Shown: positions 1 through 9,734 of the stretch, in pieces
Position numbering within the stretch: position 1 is the stretch's first letter
Layout: every line of letters begins with the position of its first letter
Assembly (NCBI GenBank): GCA_022579005.1
Contig: MU401846.1
Span: 1 to 22,709, forward strand
From: Poronia punctata
Lineage: Eukaryota > Ascomycota > Sordariomycetes > Xylariales > Xylariaceae
Direction of reading: 5' to 3'
Length of the DNA stretch: 22,709 nt
Translations under genes and position numbers: made by a program
Notes under the pieces: generated by a model
What the model was told of the DNA's origin: nothing
Seen by the model: the letters and a program-made list of their open reading frames with translations, nothing else
Database searches by the model: none

Positions 1-149
1 TAGCTAAGTAAGTAACTAAACTAGCTAAAAAAATTAAAAAAAGTATAACTAGCAAAGCTTTAGCTATTAGTTAGCATAGCTTTAGCTAATAAGTAATTTA
101 TATATAAATAGCTTAGTAAATAGGTTTTTTAGCTAGGTGCTCTATTATA
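1..149 (-). repeat. Partial LTR of the Ty3/gypsy family (minus-sense orientation), cut by window start
   Basis: The window opens inside an LTR. The sequence matches the inner and terminal part of the LTRs at 6098-6332, 13086-13318 and 20805-21027, including the shared block TAGCTAAGTAAGTAACTAA and the terminal block AGCTAGGTGCTCTATTATA. The right end at about 149 is where similarity to the other LTRs stops. In this orientation the LTR belongs to an element read on the minus strand; as the DNA to its right is a plus-sense tail, it is most simply the 5' LTR of a minus-strand copy lying mostly outside the window. Confidence 0.8.
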
Positions 150-1005
150 TTAAATTTAAATAAAAATTAATATAAAGTAATAAAAAAAAGTAAGCTTATA
201 AAAAAGCAGCTTAAAAAGTTTTTTTATTATAAAAAACTATGTTTTTTTTATAATTAACCACTTTTTAAAAATCTAAGCTAACCTTTTTTAAATAAAAAAT
301 AAAATAGCTAATTTTAACTAAAATCGTTATTAAATATAGCATTTATATTATTAACTTAAACTTGCTTATAAGCTAAAAGCTTATAATTAACGCGCTATAA
401 AAAAATTATATATAAAATAATAACCTAAGCTATGCTTTTAAAAGCTATAAAAATTTAAAAAGGCAATATTAAAGTAAATAACTTAATAAAAACAAGGTAA
501 TAAACATATAGTATAATAAGCATAATAGTTTTGCTTATAGGCAATATAGTTAATAAAGCTAAAAGTATAAAAGCAATAAAGTTAAAAGTTGTTATATATT
601 ATAATAATATAGCTAATATAAAACTTTTAGCTATAAATAATAAGTAATATATTTTAATTAAGCTTTTTATAAAAAAGGTTTAGTATATAATAATTTAAAA
701 ATAATTAACTTATAGCTTTAGTAAAAATATATATATATATATATAAAAGTAAAACACGATAGTTTAAAAGGCATTATAATAAAAGTTAATTAATAAAGTA
801 ATTAAAAAATAAAAAGCTAAAAAAGCTAAATAACTAAAATTAAAAGTTTTTTTTAAAAAGCTATTTATAGCTAATAAGTTAATAAAAAACAGCTTTTTTA
901 AAAAAACAAGTAATTTAATTAAAAAAATTAAATATAAACTTAACTAGCAAATATATATATAATTATTAAAGTTATTAAAAACTAGTAATTTAAAAGAAAA
1001 GATAA
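150..1005 (+). mobile_element. RIP-degraded 3' tail fragment of a Ty3/gypsy element (plus sense)
   Basis: This AT-rich stretch has no open frame. Its right half aligns by eye, plus sense, with the region just upstream of the 3' LTR in other copies (reverse complement of 5329-6097 and 6333-7100; also 13930-14383). The part near 910-1005 is the clearest match and leads straight into a plus-sense LTR. The left part is more diverged. It holds a short AT microsatellite near 727-744. No protein domain was recognised. It is read as the 3' end of a plus-strand copy interrupted at about 149/150 by the neighbouring minus-sense LTR. Confidence 0.6.
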
Positions 1006-1239
1006 TATAATAAAGCACTTACTTATAAGGCTTACTAACTATATTATAAGTATATTAATTATATATAAGCTAAACTTATATTAATTAATAGCTAAAGCTT
1101 AGCTAGTTATACTTTTTTAATTTTTTTAGCTAGTTTAGTTATTTATTTAGCTAATTAAATAAAAGTTATTTTATATACCTAGTTTTTAAAATTACTATTA
1201 ATATTACTTTATAATTATTTTATTATAAAAACCTTTATA
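1006..1239 (+). repeat. 3' LTR of a plus-sense Ty3/gypsy fragment
   Basis: Inverted copy of the LTR family, 234 bp. It begins TATAATAAAGCAC and ends CCTTTATA, where the unmutated ends are inferred to be TG and CA changed to TA by RIP. The same block order as in the LTRs at 14384-14618 and 17015-17250 is present. It follows the plus-sense tail at 150-1005, so it is the 3' LTR of that copy. Confidence 0.8.
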
Positions 1240-1278
1240 TATTATAGCTATAAAAATTATTATTATAGTTTTTATAAA

Positions 1279-1456
1279 AATATAGCTAAAATAAAAACTA
1301 TTATAAAAAACGTTTTTTTATAAAAAGTTTTTATTTATTTATTTAATATAAAAAAAACTTTTTAAAAAAGTAGTGCTTTTTATATATAATAATAATATAA
1401 TTATATATTTTAGCTATATTACTAAGTTTTAATAATTATATACTTTATTTATTATA
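1279..1456 (-). repeat. Diverged LTR-like repeat, left of the gene island (inverted to 4667-4860)
   Basis: The block CTATTATAAAAAACG, then TTATTTAATATAAAAAAA, then TAGCTATATTACTAAG is similar to the reverse complement of 4667-4860, with substitutions and small gaps. The right copy ends with AGCTAGGTGCTTTATTATA, like the LTR termini elsewhere, so both are probably LTR relics of a related subfamily. This one lies in minus-sense orientation with its 5' end facing the gene. The assignment rests on eye alignment of low-complexity DNA. Confidence 0.45.
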
Positions 1457-1722
1457 TATACTTAATGCTATAAAACTAAAAAAACATACTATACTTTTTT
1501 ATAAGTACTATAAATATTAGTAGTAATTAATCTTAAAATAACTACCTTTTTAATAACTTTAATATTTACTTAAAAAAAGAAAACAAAATAATATAAAAAA
1601 CTAAAAACAGCGGCCGCTGTTTAGCTTTATTTATAACTACAATATAATTTTTTATAGCTTTATTTATAACCAAGATATATATTTTTTATAAAAAAATATA
1701 TATATAAATATATATCTATATA
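1457..1722. other. AT-rich gap up to the left edge of the gene island
   Basis: No gene or recognisable retrotransposon part was found. It contains an 18-bp perfect palindrome at 1605-1622, a direct repeat of TAGCTTTATTTATAAC at 1622-1637 and 1655-1670, and an AT microsatellite at about 1685-1720. Base composition changes abruptly at about 1722/1723. Confidence 0.6.
1605..1622. repeat. 18-bp GC-centred perfect palindrome
   Basis: The 18-mer AAACAGCGGCCGCTGTTT equals its own reverse complement. Its core is a 12-bp GC-rich CAGCGGCCGCTG inside DNA that is otherwise nearly all A and T, and it keeps CpA and TpG steps that RIP removed around it. Role unknown. Confidence 0.85.
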
Positions 1723-2218
1723 TATAGTCTGTGCGCCTAAAGGCCAACATTTATGTTATAAAACACAACGTGGTTATTAGTTAATGATCCAAGATTTCCA
1801 GTTTATAGCCCGATGCTGTGACTTTTCCTTGTCACTATGCCTCCACGGTCTGGTATGCCGGTGCTGACGCACGTGGGATATTGATGTTCTGTTATTCTGC
1901 CCCATGGGTAGCAATGTACTGATTTGGTCCGGAACCATCCATCACGCATGAATTCTTTCTTACGCGACCAATGCAACTCTATATCGACCCGGAATGACTA
2001 TGTATGACCAGGTGAGGTGGCTAGAGAGGCCCACCAGCACATGTAGCCTAGTCGCTAACTATGCGGCAGTCCGACCATGCGTAGATCATGTGAGGGTAGC
2101 AAGCATGGCTTTCATCAGTCCGGGAGGCGGGCCTAGTCCGATCATATGATTAGCACAGTAAACAGACAGCACATTGATTAATCAACGGACAAACCACCAA
2201 AAGTAGTAGCGCGCACCT
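1723..2218. other. Downstream flank of the island gene, no gene seen
   Basis: GC-balanced, unique-looking sequence 3' of the minus-strand gene. All six frames are closed apart from short shadow frames. It must contain the 3' UTR and transcript end; no AATAAA was seen on the minus strand near the stop. A 12-bp palindrome TTGATTAATCAA lies at 2174-2185, about 34 bp past the stop codon. No tRNA-like B box was noticed. Confidence 0.6.
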
Positions 2219-3780
2219 TCACCTGCGATTCTTGGGCACGCTGAGGGACATCCTACCTTTCTTGTCCTTCTCAATGCGCACCCCCCGCCGCGGTTCTTCG
2301 ATCCTCTCGACCTCCTCCTCGTACAGGACAAGTTCGCCTGTAGGTAGACGCTCGGCACGCACGAGATCACGTTCCCCGCTATGGCTGTGGCTGCGATGAC
2401 GGTGGGGGTGGTGATAATGGTCGTAGTCCTGACGTCTGTCGCCAACTATCGCCAAGGGTCCCACCATGACGTCGTCACTGTACTCCCGAGGTCCTGCATC
2501 GACGACGAGTGGGGTTCGTGAAGTAGCGGAAGAAGTCGTATATCCGGTGGTAGTCCCGTAGCCTGAAGTAGTATAGCTTGTATGGCTACGCACGGGTGAT
2601 ATCTCACGGATCATGGTGTCCTTGACCATGTCTACCGGCGGCGGGGGAGGTGCCCTGATAACAGTGGGCGGGGCAGGCGGTGGTAAGGTGAAAAAGTCTT
2701 CTCTGCGTTCCTCGACGGCCGGCCCCGCCATCGAGCGAGCAGCAGCCACTTCGGCGTCGGCTTTCTTGTATTCATCACTAAGCCTGAGCAGATCGTCAAT
2801 GTTCTTTTGGCCTAGTGCTTTCTGGATGATGATTGTGCTTCCCTGCAGCATATGCCTGTCAGTCGAGCCCCCGATACCTGCTAGAAACAGGCAAATGCGA
2901 ACGCACAACATACCTCTATGATGTAGGGATACTGGAGCTCTAGTATAGCTCGGATGGAGACGAGGCGGATAGGTACCCTCGTCTTACCCTTCTTAGGGTA
3001 CTCGCTCTTTGCCGTGACAGCCGTGCCGCCCGACTCGCTACTACTGGAGGATCTAGACGAAGAACGCGATCTACCACGGCCAGAACGGCTAGCTCGCGAC
3101 CCGCTTTGGTCCCGACGCCTTCTGGTCCGCACAATCTCTCTCTCGTGGACGTGCTCAGGGTACTCATGGAAGTCATCATCCCCGTACCGGTGTGGTTCCG
3201 AAATTTTGATGTTATCGTAGTCACGCTCCGCATAGGTCCTGGGCGGAGGTAGAGCACGGGAACGGGGGAGGGGAATGGGCTCATATGGGTCGGCCCGGTA
3301 GTCGCTACGCCGAGCAGGTGGGCCATACTCTTCATGGTAATCATACAGGCGCTGTGCAGGTCGGCGGTCGAATATGTCTAGGGAGGATTGACGGCGCAAA
3401 AAGGCGGGCGGGCGACGAACGGGAGAAGGATCGCGATACTCTCTTTCGCGCTCTTTCCCTAGGTAGATACGTTTTTCTACCTCAGGGGCAGGAGACGCAC
3501 GGCGCCGTAGCGGCTCCTCGTCGTACGGCCTCCTCTCGCGCACGTTCTCGTCCTCCCAAGGACGGGGAGCGCGTCGTTCAAAATAACGCTCGTCAACAGA
3601 ACTTTCACGCGGCCGCGGGCGGGGAGCTTCCCGAGTATGACGTGAAGGCTCTCTGGGAGAATCGCGTGTTGGAAGAGCCGCGCGCGTGTAGTGACGGTCG
3701 CGGTCACGCTCTTCGTAAAAGCGTTCTTGATCCCATCGTTCGCCGTATGCAAGGTCGTCGTCAGTTCTCCTTGAGGCCAT
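2219..3780 (-). CDS. DUF8035-like RS-rich fungal protein, 496 aa, two exons (complement join 2219-2842, 2914-3780)
   Basis: Exon 1 is 3780-2914 (289 codons) and exon 2 is 2842-2219 (207 codons plus TGA). The ATG at 3780 has G at -3 and G at +4, and an in-frame TAG lies upstream at 3829-3831 with no ATG between, so the start is well placed unless a 5' exon exists. Visible parts: an Arg/Asp/Glu-rich disordered region (1-220); an RS tract (about 222-250); a conserved core (about 261-315) with KKGKTRVP, then IRLVSIRAIL and, across the splice junction, STIIIQKALGQ and LSDEYKK; a Pro-rich segment (342-360); a Thr/Ser/Tyr-rich segment (376-398); a His-rich run (430-443); and a basic C-terminus (448-496) with GELVLYEEEVE and GVRIEKDKKGRMS. 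From memory of fungal proteins this order matches the uncharacterised DUF8035 family of Pezizomycotina, and the length is in its range. No signal peptide or membrane segment. A nuclear, RNA-related role is a guess from the RS tract. It is the only intact gene here and shows no RIP damage. Confidence 0.88.
2843..2913 (-). other. Spliceosomal intron, 71 nt, phase 0
   Basis: Read on the minus strand: donor GTATGT at 2913, branch-site-like CTGAC inside GCTCGACTGACAGG, and acceptor CTGCAG ending at 2843. Removing it joins GAG to GGA in phase 0, turns YPYIIE plus GSTIIIQ into one continuous conserved block, and avoids a stop that would otherwise end the first frame ten codons later. Length and signals fit ascomycete introns. 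Confidence 0.9.
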
Positions 3781-4480
3781 TTCCGCAGGAACAAAAGATG
3801 TACGCGGTACAACAACCGGGAAACAAACCTAGGGAGCCGGTAGACGGCAACCAGAAAAAGGATGTGATGAGATAGTCGAGTAAATATGTAGCAGGCCAGC
3901 CTATATGAGGGAGTATGAAAGGACACAAGGTATTTAAAGGATCCTACAAAAGTATAACATAGACAAATCGAGTGAAATGGCAGCGTAAGGTGGGGTACGT
4001 ACATGTACACGTACCTCTGTCAGGTATGGCAGGAATCTGGAATGAGATCAGGCACCCAAAACAAGAACCAGAAAATGATGACGACAGAGGCCGCCCGGGG
4101 TTGTCCAGCCCCTCTCCCCTCAGTAGTACGTGTTAGATATTTACTGCCGACAACAACACGTGCAGCTGGACCCACTAAGACTGTGTTGCCCCAACCCTGT
4201 TAGGTTAAATAGGTATCTAACCTACATGATAATACATGTTATATAGGGGAAGGTGTAGACCTGGCACGCGGTGGACAGAAAAAAAGGAATTGCTCCACAG
4301 CCGGCATAGCAGCCTTTAAGGTAGGAATTGACGTACTATAGCTACTAGGGGGCCTACCCTTCGTGGTCCCCTCTGTTGGGGTGTATAATAGAACCTACGT
4401 TTAGATCAAATGTCCTCCAAGACAATCCAAGTCAATTAAACCACTTGGCATACCTCTGCTACGCAAAGGGGACAACATTA
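3781..4480 (-). promoter_or_regulatory. Upstream flank and probable promoter of the island gene
   Basis: About 700 bp of GC-balanced sequence lies upstream of the ATG and ends where AT-rich DNA resumes. Minus-strand reading shows a pyrimidine-rich leader just before the start and a TATA-like TTTAAATA at 3938-3931, about 150 bp upstream. A 7-bp inverted repeat (TAGGTTA and TAACCTA, 4201-4207 and 4218-4224) and ACATG/CATGT (4224-4228 and 4235-4239) lie farther out. No convincing second gene: the longest plus-strand frame, at 4003-4203, has no recognisable content. Transcription start not determined. Confidence 0.45.
3931..3938 (-). promoter_or_regulatory. TATA-like box candidate
   Basis: The minus strand reads CCTTTAAATACC here. 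It lies about 150 bp upstream of the ATG, which would allow a 5' UTR of roughly 120 nt. Many fungal promoters lack a TATA box, so this is only a candidate. Confidence 0.3.
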
Positions 4481-4666
4481 ATATTAATTACTTTAAAAGT
4501 CACTATTTAGTTAATTATAGGCTTTATACCTAATTTGTATAGAAAGACTATTAAAACGCAAGCAAAATTATTATTATTTATATATTAATATAATTTATTT
4601 AAAGCTATTTTAAGCTTGTTTTTTTATAGGCAAATAAAGCTAGTAAATTTATATAATTAGCTTTTT
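4481..4666. other. AT-rich transition zone right of the gene island
   Basis: Composition falls more gradually here than on the left: 4481-4560 still keeps a few CpA, TpG and CpG steps, after which the sequence becomes typical RIP-type DNA. No gene or domain was recognised. Confidence 0.5.
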
Positions 4667-4860
4667 TATAATAAAGCACCTAGCTAGAAAACCTATTATA
4701 ACCTAGCAATATAGCTTAAATATATGATTATATTATATAATATATAAAAAAAATCTTTTTTATTATAAAGTTTTTTATATTAAATAAGTAAAAAAAAAGC
4801 TTTTATAAAAAAAGTTTTTTTATAATAGCTTTATTTAAGCTATACTTTTTTACTACATAG
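4667..4860 (+). repeat. Diverged LTR-like repeat, right of the gene island
   Basis: It starts TATAATAAAGCACCTAGCT, the same 5' terminus as the plus-sense LTRs at 1006 and 14384, then diverges from the main family. The following 180 bp aligns with the reverse complement of 1279-1456. It is read as the 5' end of an LTR from a related subfamily. Its far end is not clear. Confidence 0.5.
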
Positions 4861-5125
4861 TTATTATATTAATTATAAGTTTTTAATATACTCTTTTAAA
4901 ATAAACTAACTTATTAAACTATTTTATAGCTAAAAATAAAGCCTTTAAATAACAATATATAAAGCTTTATAATTTTAAACGTAATATTTTTAATTAATTT
5001 ATTTAATTATTTTATTTAATTTCTTTACTTTTTTATACTTTTATAGTAATTAGTTAAAGCTTTTTTAAAAGCTATATTACTTTTATATTTACTAGGTTAA
5101 CTTGCTATAAAAAGCTTAACTACTT
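4861..5125. other. AT-rich DNA, unassigned
   Basis: RIP-type sequence without an open frame or clear similarity to the recognised element parts. It may be the interior of the element behind the LTR-like repeat at 4667, but nothing here proves that. Confidence 0.4.
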
Positions 5126-5328
5126 TATAAGGATTAAAATAATAAAGTAGTTATAAAGTAATATTGCTAGCGATTTTAAAAACTAGGTATATTAAGTAAC
5201 TTTTATCTAGTTAGCTAAGTAAGTAACTAGACTAGCTAAAAGGATTAAAAAGGGTGTAACTAGCAAAGCTTTAGCTATTAGTTAGCATAGCTTAGCAAGT
5301 AGGTTTTTTAGCTAAGTGCTTTATTATA
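5126..5328 (-). repeat. LTR of a minus-sense Ty3/gypsy fragment
   Basis: It begins TATAAGGATTAAAATAATA and ends GTGCTTTATTATA. At 203 bp it is shorter than the others because about 30 bp present in sister LTRs (after TTAGCATAGCTTAG) are missing. It is followed directly by the minus-sense tail region, so it is the 3' LTR of that copy. Confidence 0.85.
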
Positions 5329-6097
5329 CTGCTTTTCTTGTTAAGTTGCTAGTTTTTTAATAATTTTAGTATTTATAAGTATATTTGCTAATTAGGCCTG
5401 CTTTTAATCTTTTTAATTAAGTTAGTTTATTGCCTTTTATAAGCTGTTTTTTTGTTAACTTATTAGCTTATACCTAGCTTTGCGCATTTTTAAAAATTTT
5501 ATAGCCTTATTTTTAGTGTTTTCTTTTTTTTAGCATTACTATTTTATTAAGCTTTTTACTAAGCAATTATTATTATACTACTTTTAAAGCTTTTTTATTT
5601 TAAATTTATATACTAGTATACTTTTAATATTAAACTAGGTTAGTTATTTTTAAACTATAAAATTTTTAATTTTAACTATAATCTTGCTTAGCTAAATAGC
5701 AATAAGCTAAAGGTTATAATAATGCTTAGTAAAAAGCTTTACTAATATTATGTTTTTAGCATATATTTAAATTTTTATATTTGCTATTTTTACTGCTTTA
5801 GTAATGTTAATTATACTTTTTATAAGCATAACTATTATAGCTCTTATGCTATACATTTACTGTTTTTTTACTTATTAGTTTTGTTAAATGTTAATTTTTT
5901 TAAAAATAGTTTTTGCTTTGCTTAGTATAGCTTAAAATATTATATAGTATGCTTTTTGCTTTTATACTAAAACTTTTATAGTTTAGTAAACCTATTAAGC
6001 TATTGTTGCTAAAGCTAAAAACGTAAACAACAACAATAATAATAAAAAATGCTACTTTATTAAAAAATACTTTTATAGGTATAAGTTAGCATATATT
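5329..6097 (-). mobile_element. 3' tail of a minus-sense Ty3/gypsy copy, truncated at 6097
   Basis: Collinear with 6333-7060 and 21028-21800, each of which follows an LTR in the same orientation. It ends where the 3' LTR of the complete copy begins at 6098. No protein domain was recognised, but the minus strand is A/G-rich with lysine-rich frames near the LTR. The shared AATTAGGCCTGCTTTTAAT about 65 bp inside the LTR is a good marker of this tail. Confidence 0.75.
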
Positions 6098-6332
6098 TAT
6101 AAAGGTTTAAGCAATAAGGTAATTATAAAGTAATATTGCTAGTAATTTTAAAAACTAAGTATATTAAATAACTTTTATTTAGTTAACTAAGTAAGTAACT
6201 AAGCTAGCTAAAAAGATAAAAAAGGGTATAACTAGCTAAACTATAGCTAATAGTTAGTATAAGTTTAGCTTTTATATAGTTTATATACTTATAGTATAGC
6301 TAGTAAGTCTTATAAGTAAGTGCTTTATTATA
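6098..6332 (-). repeat. 3' LTR of the complete element
   Basis: Starts TATAAAGGTTTAAGCAATAAGG and ends AGTGCTTTATTATA. The next bases on the plus strand (TTGCTTTTCTTTTTAAG) give a purine-rich run on the minus strand just before the LTR, as expected of a polypurine tract. Confidence 0.87.
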
Positions 6333-7840
6333 TTGCTTTTCTTTTTAAGTTACTAGTTTTTAGCAATTTTATTATTTATAAGTATATTTGCTAATTAGGC
6401 CTGCTTTTAATTTTATTTAATGAAATTACTTTTTTATAGCTTATTATTATATCTTTGCCTATTCTTTTAGTTTTTATTAATTTACTTTATTTTTTAAAAT
6501 TTTATAACTTTACTTTTAAAATTTAGTTTTTTATATTACTTATTTTAATTAATCTTTTGCTAAGCAGTTGCTATAATGCTACTTTTAAATTTTTTTTACT
6601 TTAACTTTATATACTTTTATATTTTTAATATAAATTTTAGCTAGTTATTTTTAAACTATATTATTTTAAACTTAAACTATAACTTTTATAATAATAAGCT
6701 AAAAACTATTTTTATACTTAGCAAAAAGCTTTACTAGTACTATATTTTAAGCATATATTTTGACTTTTATATTTATTGCTTTTATTAACTTAGTAACTTT
6801 AATTATATTTTTAAAAAAAAATTATATTAGTTATTATATTATATATTTGCTACTTTTTTTATAGTTTTTATTAAATATTAGTTATTTAAAAAATTTTTGC
6901 TTTAATAAGCATAGCTTAAAAATTATAATATTTATTGCTTATATATATATTTATATATAAGTTATTTAATAAAACTATTAAACTAACTTTGCTAATAATA
7001 AAAAAGCTACTTTATTTAATAATATTATTACTTATATTAGCTATTATATATTTTGCTTAAAAAAAGTAAGTTTATCTTTTTAGTAAGTAGTTGCTTTTTA
7101 AAAAAGCTAGTTTTTTTACTATATAAAGAAAAAAAGTATACTATATTATTTTTTATTAAAAAATAGTTTTTATTTAATTTTTATTAACTATTATTATTGC
7201 TTTTTTTATTATTTATACTTTTTGCTAACTATTTGCTAGCTTAGTTATTAAAATTTTACTAGTTTTTTATTAGCTAAAAAAAGCTTTTAGCTAGCAACTT
7301 TAATAATATTTTATAAAAAGCTGAGTTTTTTATGCTTTTTAAAAAATATTAAAATAGCTTTTTTAATAACTTTAACGCTTGCTTATATTAGTTATATATA
7401 TTTATTATAAAACTTACTAATAAAAAGCTAAACGTTTTAAAAGCTTTTTATTTAAAAAGTTATTTTAACTTTTATTACTACTTTTATTTATATTAGTTAT
7501 TAAATTATACTACTAAATTTTAGCTAAAGCTGCTTTAATATTATAATATAGTTTTTATTTTTTTTAACTACTATTTAGCTTTTTTTTACTAACTATATAT
7601 TTTAATAATACTATTTTTATGATTAATAAATTAGTTTATAATTATTTTAAATTCTTTATATATAAGGTTTTAGTTTTTATAATACTATAGCTTAGTTAAT
7701 TACTTAATAATAGCTTACTATTTTTTATTAACTAACTTTTATACTTTTATAACTTTTAATGCTTATATACTAATATAACTACTTTATTTTCTATTTTATT
7801 TAATATAACCCTTTTTAGCTTTTTTTTATAGTAGTTTAGT
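6333..7840 (-). mobile_element. Unidentified tail region between chromodomain and 3' LTR
   Basis: About 1.5 kb of the element's 3' end. Copies or parts of it occur at 150-1005 (plus), 5329-6097, 13930-14383 (plus), 16865-17014 and 21028 to about 22640. It is therefore a real part of the element rather than host flank. Translation in all minus-strand frames gives lysine-, glutamine/stop- and isoleucine-rich strings with no domain I recognise. It may be a long C-terminal Pol extension, a separate 3' ORF, or untranslated DNA. Confidence 0.6.
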
Positions 7841-7859
7841 AAATAGCTTATATTTACTA

Positions 7860-7960
7860 AGTATTTAGCTAGCTTTTAAATATTATTTTTTACTAGCTAA
7901 CTTTTTATTTTACTAGGTATTTTTATTTACTTTAATTTTTTTAATACTTAATAATATTTC
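7860..7960 (-). pseudogene. Chromodomain relic at the end of Pol
   Basis: The minus strand reads, in one frame, NIIKY, then YLVK-stop-K at 7919-7902, then a segment ending KIIF. This fits the chromodomain core Y-L-V-K-W-K-G-Y with the tryptophan TGG turned into TAA by RIP. In chromoviruses this module follows integrase and recognises modified histones to steer insertion. It lies just downstream of the integrase end at about 8040, as expected. Confidence 0.72.
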
Positions 7961-8039
7961 TTATTACTTACTTTTTTTACTTATTGTTTAACTTAAGTAG
8001 CGCTATTTTATTAGTAGCTTTTAGCTAGTTTATTTATAG

Positions 8040-8260
8040 CTTACGCAATAATAAAAAGAAAATATTATAAACTTAAAAATAAATTTTAAATAACTAAATT
8101 TAGTATATTTAAGTTTTTATTTTTTTAAAAATTTTAACTTAAATATATATAAAAGCTAGCTTTGTTTTATACTTAAACTTAAAGTATATTATTAATAGCT
8201 TTATTATATTACTTACTTAAAACTTTTTTAATATATAATACTTATTATAATATTTTTATA
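8040..8260 (-). pseudogene. C-terminal (GPY/F) region of integrase, degraded
   Basis: One minus-strand frame reads YYNKYYILKKF, then FKFKYKTKL, FIYI, KIFKKIKTQ-like residues, and VYNIFFLLLRKL. The order and spacing fit the end of Ty3/gypsy integrase: the 'YxxxHR...F..GD' block, the GPF/GPY module, and the 'YSxIHNVFHVSLL' block. Stops replace the expected Trp, Gln or Arg codons. It joins host DNA contact to the chromodomain downstream. Confidence 0.7.
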
Positions 8261-9560
8261 TTAACTTTATTTTTTTTAAATGCTTATAAACTATATAATA
8301 TATAGCTTTTATTTGCTATAGCTTTTCTTTTGCTTTTTAAATATTAAATTAAAACTATTTTAATATATACTTAATATTTTTTAAATAGTATTTATATAGC
8401 GCTTTAAATAGTAAATAGTTTATAGCAATATATTAGCTATTATTATATATAAACTTAGCTTTTATTAATATTTTAACTTAATTATTTAGTTTATTATTAT
8501 AAAAAGTATAAAAGTATTTTTTAAAAATTTAATATATTTATTTTATTTAGCTATTATTTTAAAGGTACTATATAGTAAATAGCTACTAATATACTTTTTG
8601 TACTTTATAAACCTTTTTTAAAAATTTGCTTATAATAAGTTTTTTTTTATTTATATTTTTTTAAAAAAACTTATATTAGTAGTTTACTTTATAATTTATA
8701 ATTATTATAAGCTTAGTAGTATTAAGCGTTTTTTATATAAAAATAAACAATATTATTTTTATAAACTAGTTTATAATAATTAAAATTATATTATAAATAT
8801 TATTATTTACTTTTATATATAAAAGTAGTTTTATAATAAAATTTAAGCTAATTTTTTATAAAAGTTATTTTAATAAAAATAATAACTAAAGCTTTTTATA
8901 AACTTTATATTTTAGCTTTTAACTTTTTTTATATTGTATATAGCTAGTAACATATTTTTAAATATTTTATTTTAAGCTTTTTTAATAAAACTTATATAAT
9001 AATAACCTTGCTAAAAACAAACTTTAAAATTTAACTTTTAAGTTATTATAATACTAATATATTAATTGCTTTACTAAAGCTTTTTAAGCTAAAGTTATTA
9101 GCTTTTTTAAAACATATAATATATTTTTATTATTACTATTATACTTTTTATATATTTTAGCTTTATAGTATATAATTTTTACTAGCTTTATAAAAATAAA
9201 GTTTTTAGCTTATAGTTTATAAACTATTTTATAAAACTATATTAAAGCTATTAGTTTAAAAGCTATTTTACTTTAAGCTAATTTTTTAGCTTTAATATAT
9301 AAAATATATTAGTTATAAATAATAACTTTAGCTTTTTTTTTAAAAAGCAGTTTTTATACTTTTAATAGTAGCTTTTACTAAATAAGTTATTATTATTATT
9401 TATATAATATATAATATATAATATATAAGTTAAATATATATATTAGTACTTTCTACTTTTTTCCTTTTAAAAATTGTTTATAATTATATAATAAAAGCTT
9501 AACGCTTTATAAGCTTATAAGTTTATAATTTATATGTTTATTATTAAATAAGCTAATAAG
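8261..9560 (-). pseudogene. Integrase N-terminal and catalytic region, degraded
   Basis: Assigned by position between RNase H and the integrase C-terminus. A block at about 9340-8780 is repeated plus-sense at 13319-13905, which confirms it as element sequence. I could not place the HHCC finger or the DDE residues with confidence, because frame and codons are too altered. Confidence 0.55.
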
Positions 9561-9734
9561 TATAAATTTAATAAAGCTTTTTAAGCTACTTTAGTAGCAT
9601 AAGCTAATACTTTTTTTTTAAATAAAGTTTTTGCTAATAACTATTATACTTTTTATAGCAGCTTACTAACTAGCTAAAACTTTTTTTTAATATTAGTATT
9701 ATATTTTTATATTAAAAGTTTTTAGCTATATAAT

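Noticed and set aside
2613..2921. Plus-strand open frame of 102 codons opposite the Pro-rich exon 2
   Set aside because: Low-complexity antisense shadow that runs across the intron.
3285..3875. Long plus-strand open frame of 196 codons opposite exon 1
   Set aside because: It mirrors the Arg/Ser-rich minus-strand gene, has no recognisable content, and the minus-strand reading has conserved family motifs and a good intron.
3477..4010. Minus-strand frame of 177 codons overlapping the gene start
   Set aside because: Different frame from the conserved protein; its 3' half lies over exon 1, and the sequence looks like random translation of the leader.
3890..4010. Possible 5' UTR intron on the minus strand (GTACGT-like donor, TTTGTAG acceptor)
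   Set aside because: Short AT/GT-AG pairs like this arise easily by chance and no conserved coding sequence is gained by splicing.
4003..4203. Plus-strand frame of 66 codons in the promoter region
   Set aside because: No homology-like motif, no supporting signals, and the length is expected by chance in GC-balanced DNA.
9405..9432. TATAATATATAATATATAA runs as a possible centromere or origin signal
   Set aside because: They lie inside the Pol region of the retroelement and are simple AT runs; other AT microsatellites are scattered in the window.
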